From the NCBI GenBank assembly GCA_902559035.1, contig CACEGG010000008.1, forward strand, positions 1-61,117: a stretch of 61,117 nucleotides of DNA, in the 5' to 3' direction. The position numbers and the translations under genes were made by a program. Below the pieces are notes generated by a model, which saw nothing but the letters and a program-made list of their open reading frames with translations, did no database searches and was not told where the DNA came from. Of the stretch, positions 46,564-54,965 are shown piece after piece; the first letter of the stretch is position 1; each line of letters begins with the position of its first letter. This stretch comes from an uncultured Bacteroidota bacterium. Its GTDB lineage: Bacteria; Bacteroidota; Bacteroidia; Flavobacteriales; Flavobacteriaceae.

Positions 46564-47043
46564 TTAAACGGTTCTATATAAGTAAAACTGATACAATGAC
46601 TTTATAACAGAAATAAATGCAAGAAGTACTAGAATAAAAAAAACAATTCCACCATCTGTTAATTGGAAGCTATTATATAATTCGTGGTTTCCCGTTAGGT
46701 TCAATAATTCCTTATTTTGAAATTTAGAACATACATATCCGATAAAAATAAATAATGATAATTCATAGAGTAAATAACCTAATTTATAGGATTTTGAATT
46801 TATCATATCGTCTCTCTCGTCTCTTGTTTCCTTTTTTTTAAAAGTAACCTCTAATACAGAATATGTTATAGAAAAATATATTACCGTACATACTATAATT
46901 TGAATTATTTTTTCAATAAAACCGTCCATTAAAATCAGATTTTTTTCTTGGTTTTCATAAAAATAAGGAAGGAATATTAATGCAAATACAATTGAATATA
47001 TAATCTCAATTAAAATTGATATTTCTTTTTTTGACAGTGACAT
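46564..47043 (-). CDS. Four-helix membrane protein paired with the HTH regulator
   Basis: 159 aa from the preferred ATG at 47043 (MSLSKKEISILIEII); an in-frame ATG at 47133 would overlap the ExbB-like gene by 86 nt. Four hydrophobic helices with a charged loop FKKKETRDERDDMINSKSYKLGY. The 'DERD' loop and HTH partner resemble DUF2178-type membrane/regulator pairs. It stops 1 nt before the HTH start. Function unknown. Confidence 0.78.
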   Translation of the reverse strand: MSLSKKEISILIEIIYSIVFALIFLPYFYENQEKNLILMDGFIEKIIQIIVCTVIYFSITYSVLEVTFKKKETRDERDDMINSKSYKLGYLLYELSLFIFIGYVCSKFQNKELLNLTGNHELYNSFQLTDGGIVFFILVLLAFISVIKSLYQFYLYRTV

Positions 47044-47047
47044 GATT

Positions 47048-47461
47048 TTATTTTTGAATAATTCTAAGTATGAGTATTGAAAGTTTAGAAATAGAATAGG
47101 TAAATAGTCCAAATAGAGTTGATAACAAAGCAACTTTTAGTCCTCCAGCTAAAATTGAAGGTTCAGCAGCTCCAGTAGCTTCTAGAGCATCAAAGGCAGT
47201 TATAAGTCCAATAAATGAACCCATTACACCTAAAGCTAATCCAAGTGTTCCACTGTCGCTTATATGTTTAAGCATTTTTTTTGAAATTTCAATATTTTTT
47301 TTGAGATTGAAAAGAGATTTCACAGTAAAGAAAATTGATGTTAACAAACAAACAAGAATTAGAGACATAAATACTGCCCCTCCCTCCATAAATCTATTAA
47401 ATAAAGTTGTTCCGATTAATCCTATAATTATGGCCATAATTCTTAAAATTTTAAGTTTCAT
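47048..47461 (-). CDS. MotA/TolQ/ExbB-family proton-channel-like protein
   Basis: 137 aa with three hydrophobic helices. The core GTLGLALGVMGSFIGLITAFDALE and ...LAGGLKVALLSTLFGLFTYSIS match the MotA/TolQ/ExbB domain. It is shorter than ExbB or TolQ, and no ExbD/TolR partner is adjacent, so it may not form a classical energy-coupling motor. First gene of the HTH operon, directly behind the two-operator promoter. Confidence 0.85.
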   Translation of the reverse strand: MKLKILRIMAIIIGLIGTTLFNRFMEGGAVFMSLILVCLLTSIFFTVKSLFNLKKNIEISKKMLKHISDSGTLGLALGVMGSFIGLITAFDALEATGAAEPSILAGGLKVALLSTLFGLFTYSISKLSILILRIIQK

Positions 47462-47470
47462 TGATTTTTT

Positions 47471-47492
47471 AATGTTAAGTTAGCTTTACAAA
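47471..47492. promoter_or_regulatory. Operator 2 (imperfect palindrome over the -7 element)
   Basis: 22-bp site matching operator 1 at 17 of 22 positions when aligned without gaps; left arm AATGTTAAG is identical, right arm CTTTACAAA is diverged. It overlaps the first bases of the TACATTTG -7 element of the HTH operon. Its centre is 34 bp (about three helical turns) from operator 1. Confidence 0.6.
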
Positions 47493-47517
47493 TGTACATA
47501 AAAAAATGTTAAGTCAA
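47489..47517 (-). promoter_or_regulatory. Promoter of the ExbB-like/HTH operon (TTG-N18-TACATTTG)
   Basis: On the minus strand TTG (47517-47515) and TACATTTG (47496-47489), 18 nt apart, match the Bacteroidota consensus. The first gene starts 27 nt downstream. Both elements lie inside the two palindromic operators. Confidence 0.72.
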
Positions 47518-47526
47518 CTTAACATT
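47505..47526. promoter_or_regulatory. Operator 1 (perfect palindrome over the -33 element)
   Basis: Perfect arms AATGTTAAG / CTTAACATT (9 bp, 10 with the flanking A/T) around a 4-nt centre TCAA. The -33 TTG of the HTH operon promoter is the centre of the palindrome. A dimeric repressor here would block the promoter; the operon's own HTH protein is the natural candidate. It is also 33 bp upstream of the divergent sulfatase start. Confidence 0.7.
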
Positions 47527-47558
47527 TATACTTTTTTTCATTTTCGTATATTGTAACC

Positions 47559-49091
47559 ATGTCATTATATAGATTTTTTTGTGTTTTAACTATTTTTTTA
47601 TTTATTTCTTGTAAGAATTCTAATGATAGTGTAAAGCCTAATGTCGTTTTATTTTTGGTAGATGATTTGGGTTGGCAAGACACCTCAGTTTCATTTTGGG
47701 ACAGGGAAACTAAGTTCAATAGGCTTTATAATACTCCTAATATGGAAATATTGGCTGATATGGGCGTAAAATTTACTAATGCTTATGCAACTCCAGTTTG
47801 CTCACCATCTAGAATTAGTCTTATGACAGGAATAAATGCTGCCAGACATAGAGTAACTAATTGGACTCTACATCCTGACGTAAAAAAACCTGCAGAAATA
47901 AATCATAATACATTTAATTTTCCCAATTGGAACTACAATGGATTATCAGTTTCTGATTCAATTCCTAATTCAGTATTAGCGACTCCTCTTCCACAAGTTT
48001 TAAAAGAAAACGGTTATTTTACTATTCATGCTGGAAAGGCTCACCTTGGAGCAATTGGATATCCTTCTTCAAATCCTTTAAATATTGGATTTGATGTCAA
48101 CATTGCAGGACATGCAGCAGGAGCACCTCAAAGCTATTTGGGTATTGATAATTTTGGAAATAATAATTTGAAAAACAAAATATGGGCAGTTCCTGGACTT
48201 GAAAAATATCATGGGCAAGATATTTTCTTGACAGAAGCATTGACCTTGGAGATTTTAGAAAATTTAAAGGAACCTATTGAATCTAAATCTCCATTTTTCC
48301 TTTATTTTTCTTTATACAATGTCCACACCCCTTTAATGCAGGATAATCGTTTTGTTGAAAAATATCAAAATATAGGTCTTGAAAGTTCCGAAATTAAATA
48401 CGCTTCAATGATCGAAAGTATGGATCACGCCTTGGGTTCCATTTTAAAAAAGTTAAAACACGAAAATATTTTAAATAATACAATAATTATATTCATGTCT
48501 GATAATGGAGGACTAAGCGCAGTGGTTAGAGAAGGGGAGAAGCACAATCATAATTATCCATTAAAAAGCGGTAAAGGATCTATTTATGAAGGCGGAATAA
48601 GAGTTCCCATGATTGTATACTCTCCTTTTAACAATAACAATATTAAAAAAGTTGATCATCCAGTGATAATTGATGATTTTTTCCCCTCAATATTAGAATT
48701 AACTAATTCTGATTTAAAATCGATTATTCAGAAAGTTGATGGTAAAAGTTTTGTTCCGCTTTTAAAAAATGAAACCACCGAATTAAAACCTCTTTTTTGG
48801 CATTACCCAAATTGGTGGGGACCAAGTGGCCCAGGAATTGGAAGTTATAGTGCAGTTAGAAAAGGGAACTGGAAATTAATATATTTTCATCATAATCAGA
48901 CAATAGAGTTATATAACTTAAAAGAAGATATTTTCGAAAATGATAATTTAGTAACTAAAGAACCTTCTAAATCAAATGAACTTTCTAATTTATTAACAGA
49001 TTATTTAATTTCTGTAGATGCGCAAATGCCTTTTAATAAAATAAAGAATTCTGCAGTTCCTTGGCCTAATGAAATTTCAATTAATGATTAA
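47559..49091 (+). CDS. Family S1 sulfatase lipoprotein
   Basis: 510 aa. Lipobox FLFISC (Cys18). Alkaline-phosphatase-fold sulfatase with VDDLGW (metal Asp pair), the formylglycine site Cys81 in CSPSR followed by ISLMTG, AGKAHLG, SDNGG and KGSIYEGGIRVPM. The Cys must be converted to formylglycine by a maturase not seen here. Acts on sulfated polysaccharides or small sulfate esters at the surface. Begins a compact run with DUF2256, GH13, monooxygenase and symporter genes. Confidence 0.93.
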   Translation: MSLYRFFCVLTIFLFISCKNSNDSVKPNVVLFLVDDLGWQDTSVSFWDRETKFNRLYNTPNMEILADMGVKFTNAYATPVCSPSRISLMTGINAARHRVTNWTLHPDVKKPAEINHNTFNFPNWNYNGLSVSDSIPNSVLATPLPQVLKENGYFTIHAGKAHLGAIGYPSSNPLNIGFDVNIAGHAAGAPQSYLGIDNFGNNNLKNKIWAVPGLEKYHGQDIFLTEALTLEILENLKEPIESKSPFFLYFSLYNVHTPLMQDNRFVEKYQNIGLESSEIKYASMIESMDHALGSILKKLKHENILNNTIIIFMSDNGGLSAVVREGEKHNHNYPLKSGKGSIYEGGIRVPMIVYSPFNNNNIKKVDHPVIIDDFFPSILELTNSDLKSIIQKVDGKSFVPLLKNETTELKPLFWHYPNWWGPSGPGIGSYSAVRKGNWKLIYFHHNQTIELYNLKEDIFENDNLVTKEPSKSNELSNLLTDYLISVDAQMPFNKIKNSAVPWPNEISIND

Positions 49092-49227
49092 AAAATCTAA
49101 TCTCCCTCACAAAATTTGTCCAATATGTAATTTTTCATTTTCATGGAGAAAAAAGTGGGAAAAAAATTGGGATAGTGTAGTTTATTGTAGCAAAAAATGT
49201 AGAATGTTAAGCAAAAAGAAATTATGA
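49084..49227 (+). CDS. DUF2256 small zinc-finger-like protein
   Basis: 47-aa ORF reading MIKKSNLPHKICPICNFSF, then WRKKWEKNWDSVVYCSKKCR and a basic tail. This matches DUF2256 (N-L-P-x-K-x-C-x-x-C-x-x-x-x-x-W-R-K-K-W ... Y-C-S-x-x-C-R), with four Cys for one zinc. The ATG overlaps the sulfatase stop by 8 nt and its own stop overlaps the GH13 start by 4 nt (ATGA). Function unknown. Confidence 0.9.
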   Translation: MIKKSNLPHKICPICNFSFSWRKKWEKNWDSVVYCSKKCRMLSKKKL

Positions 49228-50882
49228 TAAGAAGCTGGTGGAAAGAACAAGTTATTTATCAAATATATCCAAGATCTTTTTACGATTCTGATGGAGATGG
49301 AATTGGAGATATTAATGGAATAATTTTAAAGCTAGATTATTTAAAGTTTTTAGGTGTAGATATAATATGGATTAGTCCACATTTTGATTCTCCAAACGAT
49401 GATAATGGATATGATGTAAGAGACTATAAAAAAATCATGAAAGAGTTTGGGACTATGGATGATTTTGATAATCTACTAAGTGAAATTCACAATAAAAAGA
49501 TGAAGCTAGTTATTGATTTGGTTGTCAATCATACAAGTGATGAGCACTCATGGTTCATTGAAAGTAAATCTTCACAAAACAATAAATTTAGAGACTATTA
49601 TATTTGGCGAGATGGAGGTCAGGAAACTCCTCCAAACAATTGGACTTCTTTTTTTGGAGGATCTGCTTGGGAAAAAGATCCAAAAAGTAATGACTATTAC
49701 TTACATTATTTTTCAAAAAAACAACCTGATCTAAATTGGGAAAATGAAAAGGTAAGAAATGAAGTTTACGAAATAATGAAATTTTGGTTAGAAAAAGGAG
49801 TAGATGGTTTTAGAATGGATGTAATTCCTTTTATATCAAAAGATCAAAGTTTTAAGAACTTATCAAAATCTAAGTTAGTTAAACCAGAGTTTTCATATGC
49901 TAATGGATCCAGGTTACACGAGTTTTTAAAGGAGATGAATTCTAAAGTTTTATCTAAGTATGATGTTGTTTCAATAGGCGAAGCTTTTGGAATAAGCAAA
50001 GAATCAATGATGAAAATAACTGATGAAAGAGAATGTGAGTTAAGTTTAGTTTTTTTATTTGATATAATTAGAATAGGACGAGATAATTGGATTCAAAATG
50101 ATTGGAACATTACTGATCTCAAAAAACTTTTTGATGTACAGTCAAGTACGGATAATTTTCACTGGCCAACTGTTTTTTTAAATAATCATGATAATCCTAG
50201 GAGTGTTAGTAAATTTGGAAATGACTCTATGTATAGAGTTAAATCTGCAAAGCTTTTAGCTATGCTTGTTTTAACACAAAGAGGAACACCTGTTTTATAT
50301 CAAGGAGAAGAAATAGGGATGACTAATTACAATTTTAAATCATTAGACCAATTCGATGATTTGGAGGTACTAGGCAACTTGCCAAAAGCTCTAAAGTCAG
50401 GAATAACTAAAAATAAATATCTAGATTATTTGAATCTATCTTCTAGAGATCACTCACGAACAACCATACAATGGAATAATAGATCGCATGGAGGTTTTAC
50501 AATTAACGATAAAAACTGGTTTGTATCTAATTCAAATTATGACTCTATTAATGTTGAAAACGATATGAAAAATAGTGATTCAATATTTCATTTTTATAAA
50601 AATTTGATTGACCTTAGAAAAAAATCTGATGACCTTATTTATGGAAAATATTGTGATTTAGATCCTAATCACAAAAACGTATTTATATACCAAAGACAAG
50701 GTAAAATATATAGTTATTTAATAATTTTAAATATGTCTGAAAATCTAATGACTTATGATGTTCATAATTTAACTGACTACTCATTAGAGATTTCCAATCG
50801 AAATATGGATATTAATTACTACTCAAATCAAATAGAATTACTTCCTTGGGACGCTCTAATATTAAAAAATAAATTATGCTAA
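49224..50882 (+). CDS. GH13 alpha-glucosidase
   Basis: 552 aa. TIM-barrel GH13 enzyme of the oligo-1,6-glucosidase/alpha-glucosidase group. Region I DLVVNHTS (98-105), region II GFRMD with nucleophile D199, region III GEAFG with acid/base E253, region IV NNHDN with D323. No signal peptide, so it acts in the cytosol on an imported alpha-glucoside. Overlaps DUF2256 by 4 nt and the monooxygenase by 7 nt, so substrate uptake (symporter) and cleavage are coupled here with a flavin monooxygenase. Confidence 0.93.
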   Translation: MIRSWWKEQVIYQIYPRSFYDSDGDGIGDINGIILKLDYLKFLGVDIIWISPHFDSPNDDNGYDVRDYKKIMKEFGTMDDFDNLLSEIHNKKMKLVIDLVVNHTSDEHSWFIESKSSQNNKFRDYYIWRDGGQETPPNNWTSFFGGSAWEKDPKSNDYYLHYFSKKQPDLNWENEKVRNEVYEIMKFWLEKGVDGFRMDVIPFISKDQSFKNLSKSKLVKPEFSYANGSRLHEFLKEMNSKVLSKYDVVSIGEAFGISKESMMKITDERECELSLVFLFDIIRIGRDNWIQNDWNITDLKKLFDVQSSTDNFHWPTVFLNNHDNPRSVSKFGNDSMYRVKSAKLLAMLVLTQRGTPVLYQGEEIGMTNYNFKSLDQFDDLEVLGNLPKALKSGITKNKYLDYLNLSSRDHSRTTIQWNNRSHGGFTINDKNWFVSNSNYDSINVENDMKNSDSIFHFYKNLIDLRKKSDDLIYGKYCDLDPNHKNVFIYQRQGKIYSYLIILNMSENLMTYDVHNLTDYSLEISNRNMDINYYSNQIELLPWDALILKNKLC

Positions 50883-52009
50883 AAGAAAATGATGTAGAAA
50901 TTTCTTGGTTTGCTCCAATATGTGATGGTGATGATGACATTCTTGGATCCAGAAATCCTAAATATAAAAGTACATGGGAAAATACATCTAATATTATTAA
51001 AACAGCAGATGAACTGGGTTATACAAATGTTTTATGTCCATCGTCATATCAAGTTGGACAAGATACTTTACCTTTTGTATCAGCTATGGCTCCATTGACA
51101 AAACAAATAAATTTTTTAGCTGCAATTAGATGTGGAGAAATTCATCCACCAATGTTAGCGAGAACACTAGCTACATTAGACCATATACTAAAAGGAAGAT
51201 TAACAGTTAATATAATCTCTTCAGATTTACCTGGAACTAAATTAGAATCACCAAGTCGTTATGCTAGATCAAGGGAGGTTATCGAAATTTTAAAGCAAGC
51301 CTGGACAAAAGACGAAATAAATTTTAAGGGAAATTTTTATAATCTAAAGCTTCCTTCAGCACCTGTTAAACCTTATCAACAAAATGGAGGCCCTTTGTTA
51401 TATTTTGGAGGCTACTCTTCTGATGGAGTTGACTTATGCGCTGAACATTGTGACGTATATCTAATGTGGCCTGATACTGAGGAGAAAATTATGAGTTTAA
51501 TGTCTAATATGAAAACAAAAGCACTTGGATATAATAGGACTGTACAGTTTGGCTTGAGAGTTCATGTTATTGTGAGGGAATCGGAAAATGAAGCAAGAGA
51601 TTATGCTAGTAAACTAATTTCAAATTTAGATCTTGATCTTGGAGAAGATATAATAAATAGAGCTCAGGATTCAAAATCACTAGGGGTGTCTATGCAATCA
51701 GAATTAAGATCAAAAGCAGATAAAGATTTTTATGTAGAATCTAATCTTTGGACCGGTATTGGCTTAGCTCGATCCGGATGTGGCGCAGCCATAGTTGGAG
51801 ATCCTGATCAGGTCTATAATAAGCTTAAAAGGTATATGGACTTAGGTATAAAATCTTTTATTTTATCTGGGTATCCTCATCAAAATGAGTGCGAATTATT
51901 TGCTAAATATGTTTTACCAAGATTTAATAATGTGCATTTTTCCAGTGTATTTGGCAGATCGCCAAAACTTACACCCAATACTCCTTTAGGAATAGGAATT
52001 AGAAAATAG
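50876..52009 (+). CDS. SsuD-like LLM-class flavin-dependent monooxygenase
   Basis: 377 aa. Bacterial-luciferase-like TIM barrel with the alkanesulfonate-monooxygenase pattern: TADELGYTNVLCPSSYQVGQD, FLAAIRCGEIHPPMLART, LTVNIISSDLPG and YFGGYSSDGVDLCAEHCDVYLMWPD, all shortened readings. Uses FMNH2 and O2, typically to cleave C-S bonds of sulfonates or sulfones. It needs a separate flavin reductase, not found in the window. The tight fit between an alpha-glucosidase and a sugar-type symporter suggests a sugar-linked substrate. Confidence 0.88.
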   Translation: MLKENDVEISWFAPICDGDDDILGSRNPKYKSTWENTSNIIKTADELGYTNVLCPSSYQVGQDTLPFVSAMAPLTKQINFLAAIRCGEIHPPMLARTLATLDHILKGRLTVNIISSDLPGTKLESPSRYARSREVIEILKQAWTKDEINFKGNFYNLKLPSAPVKPYQQNGGPLLYFGGYSSDGVDLCAEHCDVYLMWPDTEEKIMSLMSNMKTKALGYNRTVQFGLRVHVIVRESENEARDYASKLISNLDLDLGEDIINRAQDSKSLGVSMQSELRSKADKDFYVESNLWTGIGLARSGCGAAIVGDPDQVYNKLKRYMDLGIKSFILSGYPHQNECELFAKYVLPRFNNVHFSSVFGRSPKLTPNTPLGIGIRK

Positions 52010-52015
52010 AAAGAT

Positions 52016-53557
52016 ATGTTAGATTTTAGTATTGTAATATTCTATTTCATATTGATTTTTTTTGTGGCTCTTAAAGGGAGAGTAACTAATAAAAGCTCTG
52101 CGGAAGAATATTTTTTAAGTAATAGAAATTTAAAATGGTATTCTATAGCTTTGTCAACAATAGCTACCAACATTCAAGGTTATCAATTCTTGGGTATGAT
52201 GGGTTCAGCATATTTATTTGGATTAGCTCAAGCTAACCTTGAAATAAATGCAGTTCAAGGTATCTTAATTGCAACTTTTATTTTTGTTCCGATATTTTTA
52301 AAGGAAAGAATTACCACAATAACTGAGTTCATTAAAAAAAAATTAGGGAATAAAATTGCGTTATTTTATTCTCTTAGTAACATTGCTTTATTTTCAACGA
52401 TCACTCTAGGAGCTGCACTCTTTTGGGGAGCTTATGCGGCGGAAATGGTATTTGGTGAGCAGCTTTCTTTTTTACATGAAAATAGAATAGTAAGAATTGG
52501 GATATTAATCGCTATTTTGGGTCTTTTCTCTGCGATTTATACTTATTTAGGTGGGTTAAATGCAGTTGTTAAAACAGATATAATACAATTTTCAATATTA
52601 CTTTTAGGAGGTGTAGTTGTTTGTTTAATAGCTGTAAATGAACTTGGTGGATGGAGCCAATTATATATCAAAACACCTGAAAAGATGCACCTTCATTTAC
52701 CATCAAATCATTCAACACTACCCTGGACACATTTGCTGGGATTGTTTTTTTTGAATATTAATTATTGGTGTGCAAATCAAACTGTAATTCAAAGGGCACT
52801 CGCTGCTAAAAGTATTTCTCATGCACAATCAGGTCTTATGATTGGAGGATTAATTAAATACCTCATGGCTATTATAATCGTTATTCCAGGGATTGCATTA
52901 TATGGGATTTTAGGTGATAGTTTAGGTGAACCTGATTTAGCCTTTCCATATTTAGTAAAAACTTACTTACCTATAGGTTTGAAAGGAATTGTATTGTGTG
53001 GATTATTTGCTTCTTTGATGAGTACTATTGATTCTACATTTAACTCATTGGCAACGCTTTGGTCCGTTGATATTTATTCCACATATATAAATAAAAATGC
53101 ATCTGATATTGAGAAAATTGAATCTGGAAGAAAGGCAATTGTATTTAGTTTTTTTACAGCTTTACTTATGTCTATGATTTTATTGTATTTAAAGTTTGAT
53201 GATCCAGATTCAGCATTCACTCACACATTAAATAATTTAAGATATTATATAAATTGTGGAATTGTGGTTTTGATTTGTAGTTCAGTTTTACTTTTAAAAC
53301 CATCAAAAAATTCAATATTAATTGCTTTTTTAATAACTATTCCCTTAAATATTTCACTTCAATATTTAATTCCTGAAATGAATTATTTTTTAAGAGCTTT
53401 TTGGGTTATTTTTTCTGGATTACTAATAGCATTAATATTTAATTTACAAAAGATTCAAAATCTGTATAAATTAACATATGTTTCATCAAAAAATAATTTA
53501 ATATTGGGTTGTTTTTTATTGACTAGTTTGATTATAATCCATATTATTTTTCATTAA
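52016..53557 (+). CDS. Sodium:solute symporter (SSS family, SGLT-like)
   Basis: 513 aa with about 13-14 membrane helices. Family features: AEEYFLSNRNLKWYSIALSTIATN in outline, YTYLGGLNAVVKTDIIQ, and GLFASLMSTIDSTFNSLATLWSVDIY, the sodium-site helix of SGLT-type sugar carriers. Six nt behind the monooxygenase gene. Probable carrier of the substrate handled by the glucosidase and monooxygenase; sugar or sugar derivative rather than amino acid is suggested by similarity to SGLT. Confidence 0.92.
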   Translation: MLDFSIVIFYFILIFFVALKGRVTNKSSAEEYFLSNRNLKWYSIALSTIATNIQGYQFLGMMGSAYLFGLAQANLEINAVQGILIATFIFVPIFLKERITTITEFIKKKLGNKIALFYSLSNIALFSTITLGAALFWGAYAAEMVFGEQLSFLHENRIVRIGILIAILGLFSAIYTYLGGLNAVVKTDIIQFSILLLGGVVVCLIAVNELGGWSQLYIKTPEKMHLHLPSNHSTLPWTHLLGLFFLNINYWCANQTVIQRALAAKSISHAQSGLMIGGLIKYLMAIIIVIPGIALYGILGDSLGEPDLAFPYLVKTYLPIGLKGIVLCGLFASLMSTIDSTFNSLATLWSVDIYSTYINKNASDIEKIESGRKAIVFSFFTALLMSMILLYLKFDDPDSAFTHTLNNLRYYINCGIVVLICSSVLLLKPSKNSILIAFLITIPLNISLQYLIPEMNYFLRAFWVIFSGLLIALIFNLQKIQNLYKLTYVSSKNNLILGCFLLTSLIIIHIIFH

Positions 53558-53568
53558 TTTTAATTATA

Positions 53569-54144
53569 ATGATAAATAAATTCTCATTTAAGCAATTACT
53601 CTATTTTGGAATTATAATTGAGATAATCATATTTTTTATTTTTTATTATGCTAAAGAAGATATTGGGGATTTGTTCCGTTATTCAGCTAGGTATTCAGGA
53701 AGATTATCATTGTTAGTATATCTTTATTGTTTTTACTCCTACGTCCGTACCTTTTTAATTGACCAAGATCTTAAAAAAGTCAAAGATTTAGTATTTATTT
53801 TTGGAGTTTTACATCTGATTCATTTTGGGTTTTTAGCCCTATCGGTTTATTTTAACGATTTGCCAATAATCCCATTAAAAGTAATGGGTGGTGCTATAGC
53901 TTATTTAATGATTATAGTCTACCCATTTTTAATAAATAAAATTAAAAAAACTAAATACCATCTTATATATTTCTATTATGTAGGAATAGTAATGTTAATG
54001 ACTTATGTGGCAAGATTAAAAGGGGATTTTGAAGGAGCTGATCCAGAATTATTTCATAAAGTCGCTTTTTTCGTCTTAATTATAGCCTTTTTGAGATTTG
54101 GTTTTAGTTTTTATAAACACAGAGAAAAATTTAAATTATTATGA
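53569..54144 (+). CDS. Six-helix membrane protein, possibly ferric-reductase-like
   Basis: 191 aa, six hydrophobic helices. ARYSGRLSLLVYLYCFYSYV and VLHLIHFGFLALSVYF look like the R-x-x-G and heme-His helices of ferric reductase/MsrQ-type domains, with further His in KYHLIYFYYV and FHKVAFF. No flavin domain. The heme assignment is tentative. 11 nt after the symporter and overlapping the nuclease gene by 4 nt. Confidence 0.65.
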   Translation: MINKFSFKQLLYFGIIIEIIIFFIFYYAKEDIGDLFRYSARYSGRLSLLVYLYCFYSYVRTFLIDQDLKKVKDLVFIFGVLHLIHFGFLALSVYFNDLPIIPLKVMGGAIAYLMIIVYPFLINKIKKTKYHLIYFYYVGIVMLMTYVARLKGDFEGADPELFHKVAFFVLIIAFLRFGFSFYKHREKFKLL

Positions 54145-54914
54145 AAAATTTGAAAATATATCTTTTCCCAATATTAATTCTTTTATCATTGATTTCTTTA
54201 GATAACCCTATGTTATGGGGTGAAATTGGACATAAAGTTGTTGGAGAGATTGCTGAAAGAAAACTTGATCCTGATGTAAAATACATAATAAATGACTTGT
54301 TAGATGGAGAATCAATGGCCAGTGCTAGTACGTGGGCTGATGAAATAAAATCAGACCCATTATACCAAAAATACAGTCCCTGGCACTATGTTAACATGCC
54401 ACTTGATATGGAATATGAAAATTCAAAAAAAAACCCAAAGGGTGATATAGTCTTTGCTCTAAAACAGAGCATTAAAATTTTAAAGAACCCTGATTCTGCA
54501 ATTGAAGAAAAATCTTTTTATTTAAAGTTTTTAATTCACTTAGTCGGAGATATTCATCAACCTTTGCATACAGGAAAATTTGATGATAGAGGTGGAAATG
54601 ATATAAAGCTAACTTTTTTAGGAAAACCAACTAACTTTCATATTATATGGGATGTTCATATGATTGAATATTTGAATATGGATTACAAACAATTATCTGA
54701 TGAATTAATGGAAATGAAAGAAGAAAATTATTCATTAAATCCTGATGATTGGGTTTATGAAACACATCAAGATGTAAAAAGATTGTATGCTGAAATTCAA
54801 AATAAAAATGAAATAAATATTGATTATATAAATAATAAAATCCCTTTTATTAAACACAAGCTTTTTAAAGCGGGGTCTACTTTAGCAATGGTCTTAAATG
54901 AAATATTTAAATAA
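54141..54914 (+). CDS. S1/P1 nuclease
   Basis: 257-aa exported zinc nuclease that degrades single-stranded nucleic acids and 3'-nucleotides. After the signal peptide the mature N-terminus begins with Trp (WGEIGHKVVGEIAE), a zinc ligand in this family. Other ligands: ASTWADEIK, YSPWHYVNMP, HLVGDIHQPLHTG, DRGGND and NFHIIWDVHMIE. Probably supplies phosphate and nucleosides from external DNA/RNA. Last gene of the sulfatase-to-nuclease run. Confidence 0.94.
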   Translation: MKNLKIYLFPILILLSLISLDNPMLWGEIGHKVVGEIAERKLDPDVKYIINDLLDGESMASASTWADEIKSDPLYQKYSPWHYVNMPLDMEYENSKKNPKGDIVFALKQSIKILKNPDSAIEEKSFYLKFLIHLVGDIHQPLHTGKFDDRGGNDIKLTFLGKPTNFHIIWDVHMIEYLNMDYKQLSDELMEMKEENYSLNPDDWVYETHQDVKRLYAEIQNKNEINIDYINNKIPFIKHKLFKAGSTLAMVLNEIFK

Positions 54915-54944
54915 AAAAAAACACCCATTTAGGGTGTTTTTTTT
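54913..54944. terminator. Bidirectional terminator between nuclease and M28 peptidase
   Basis: Stem ACACCC / GGGTGT, extended by A/T pairs, 5-nt loop, with a T-run on each strand (eight or more). Shared by the convergent genes on both sides. Confidence 0.9.
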
Positions 54945-54965
54945 ATTAACAGTTTCTTCTTAAAA

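Noticed and set aside
47519-47719. 66-aa minus-strand ORF at the start of the sulfatase gene
   Set aside because: Antisense to the sulfatase N-terminus and overlapping the operator; no support.
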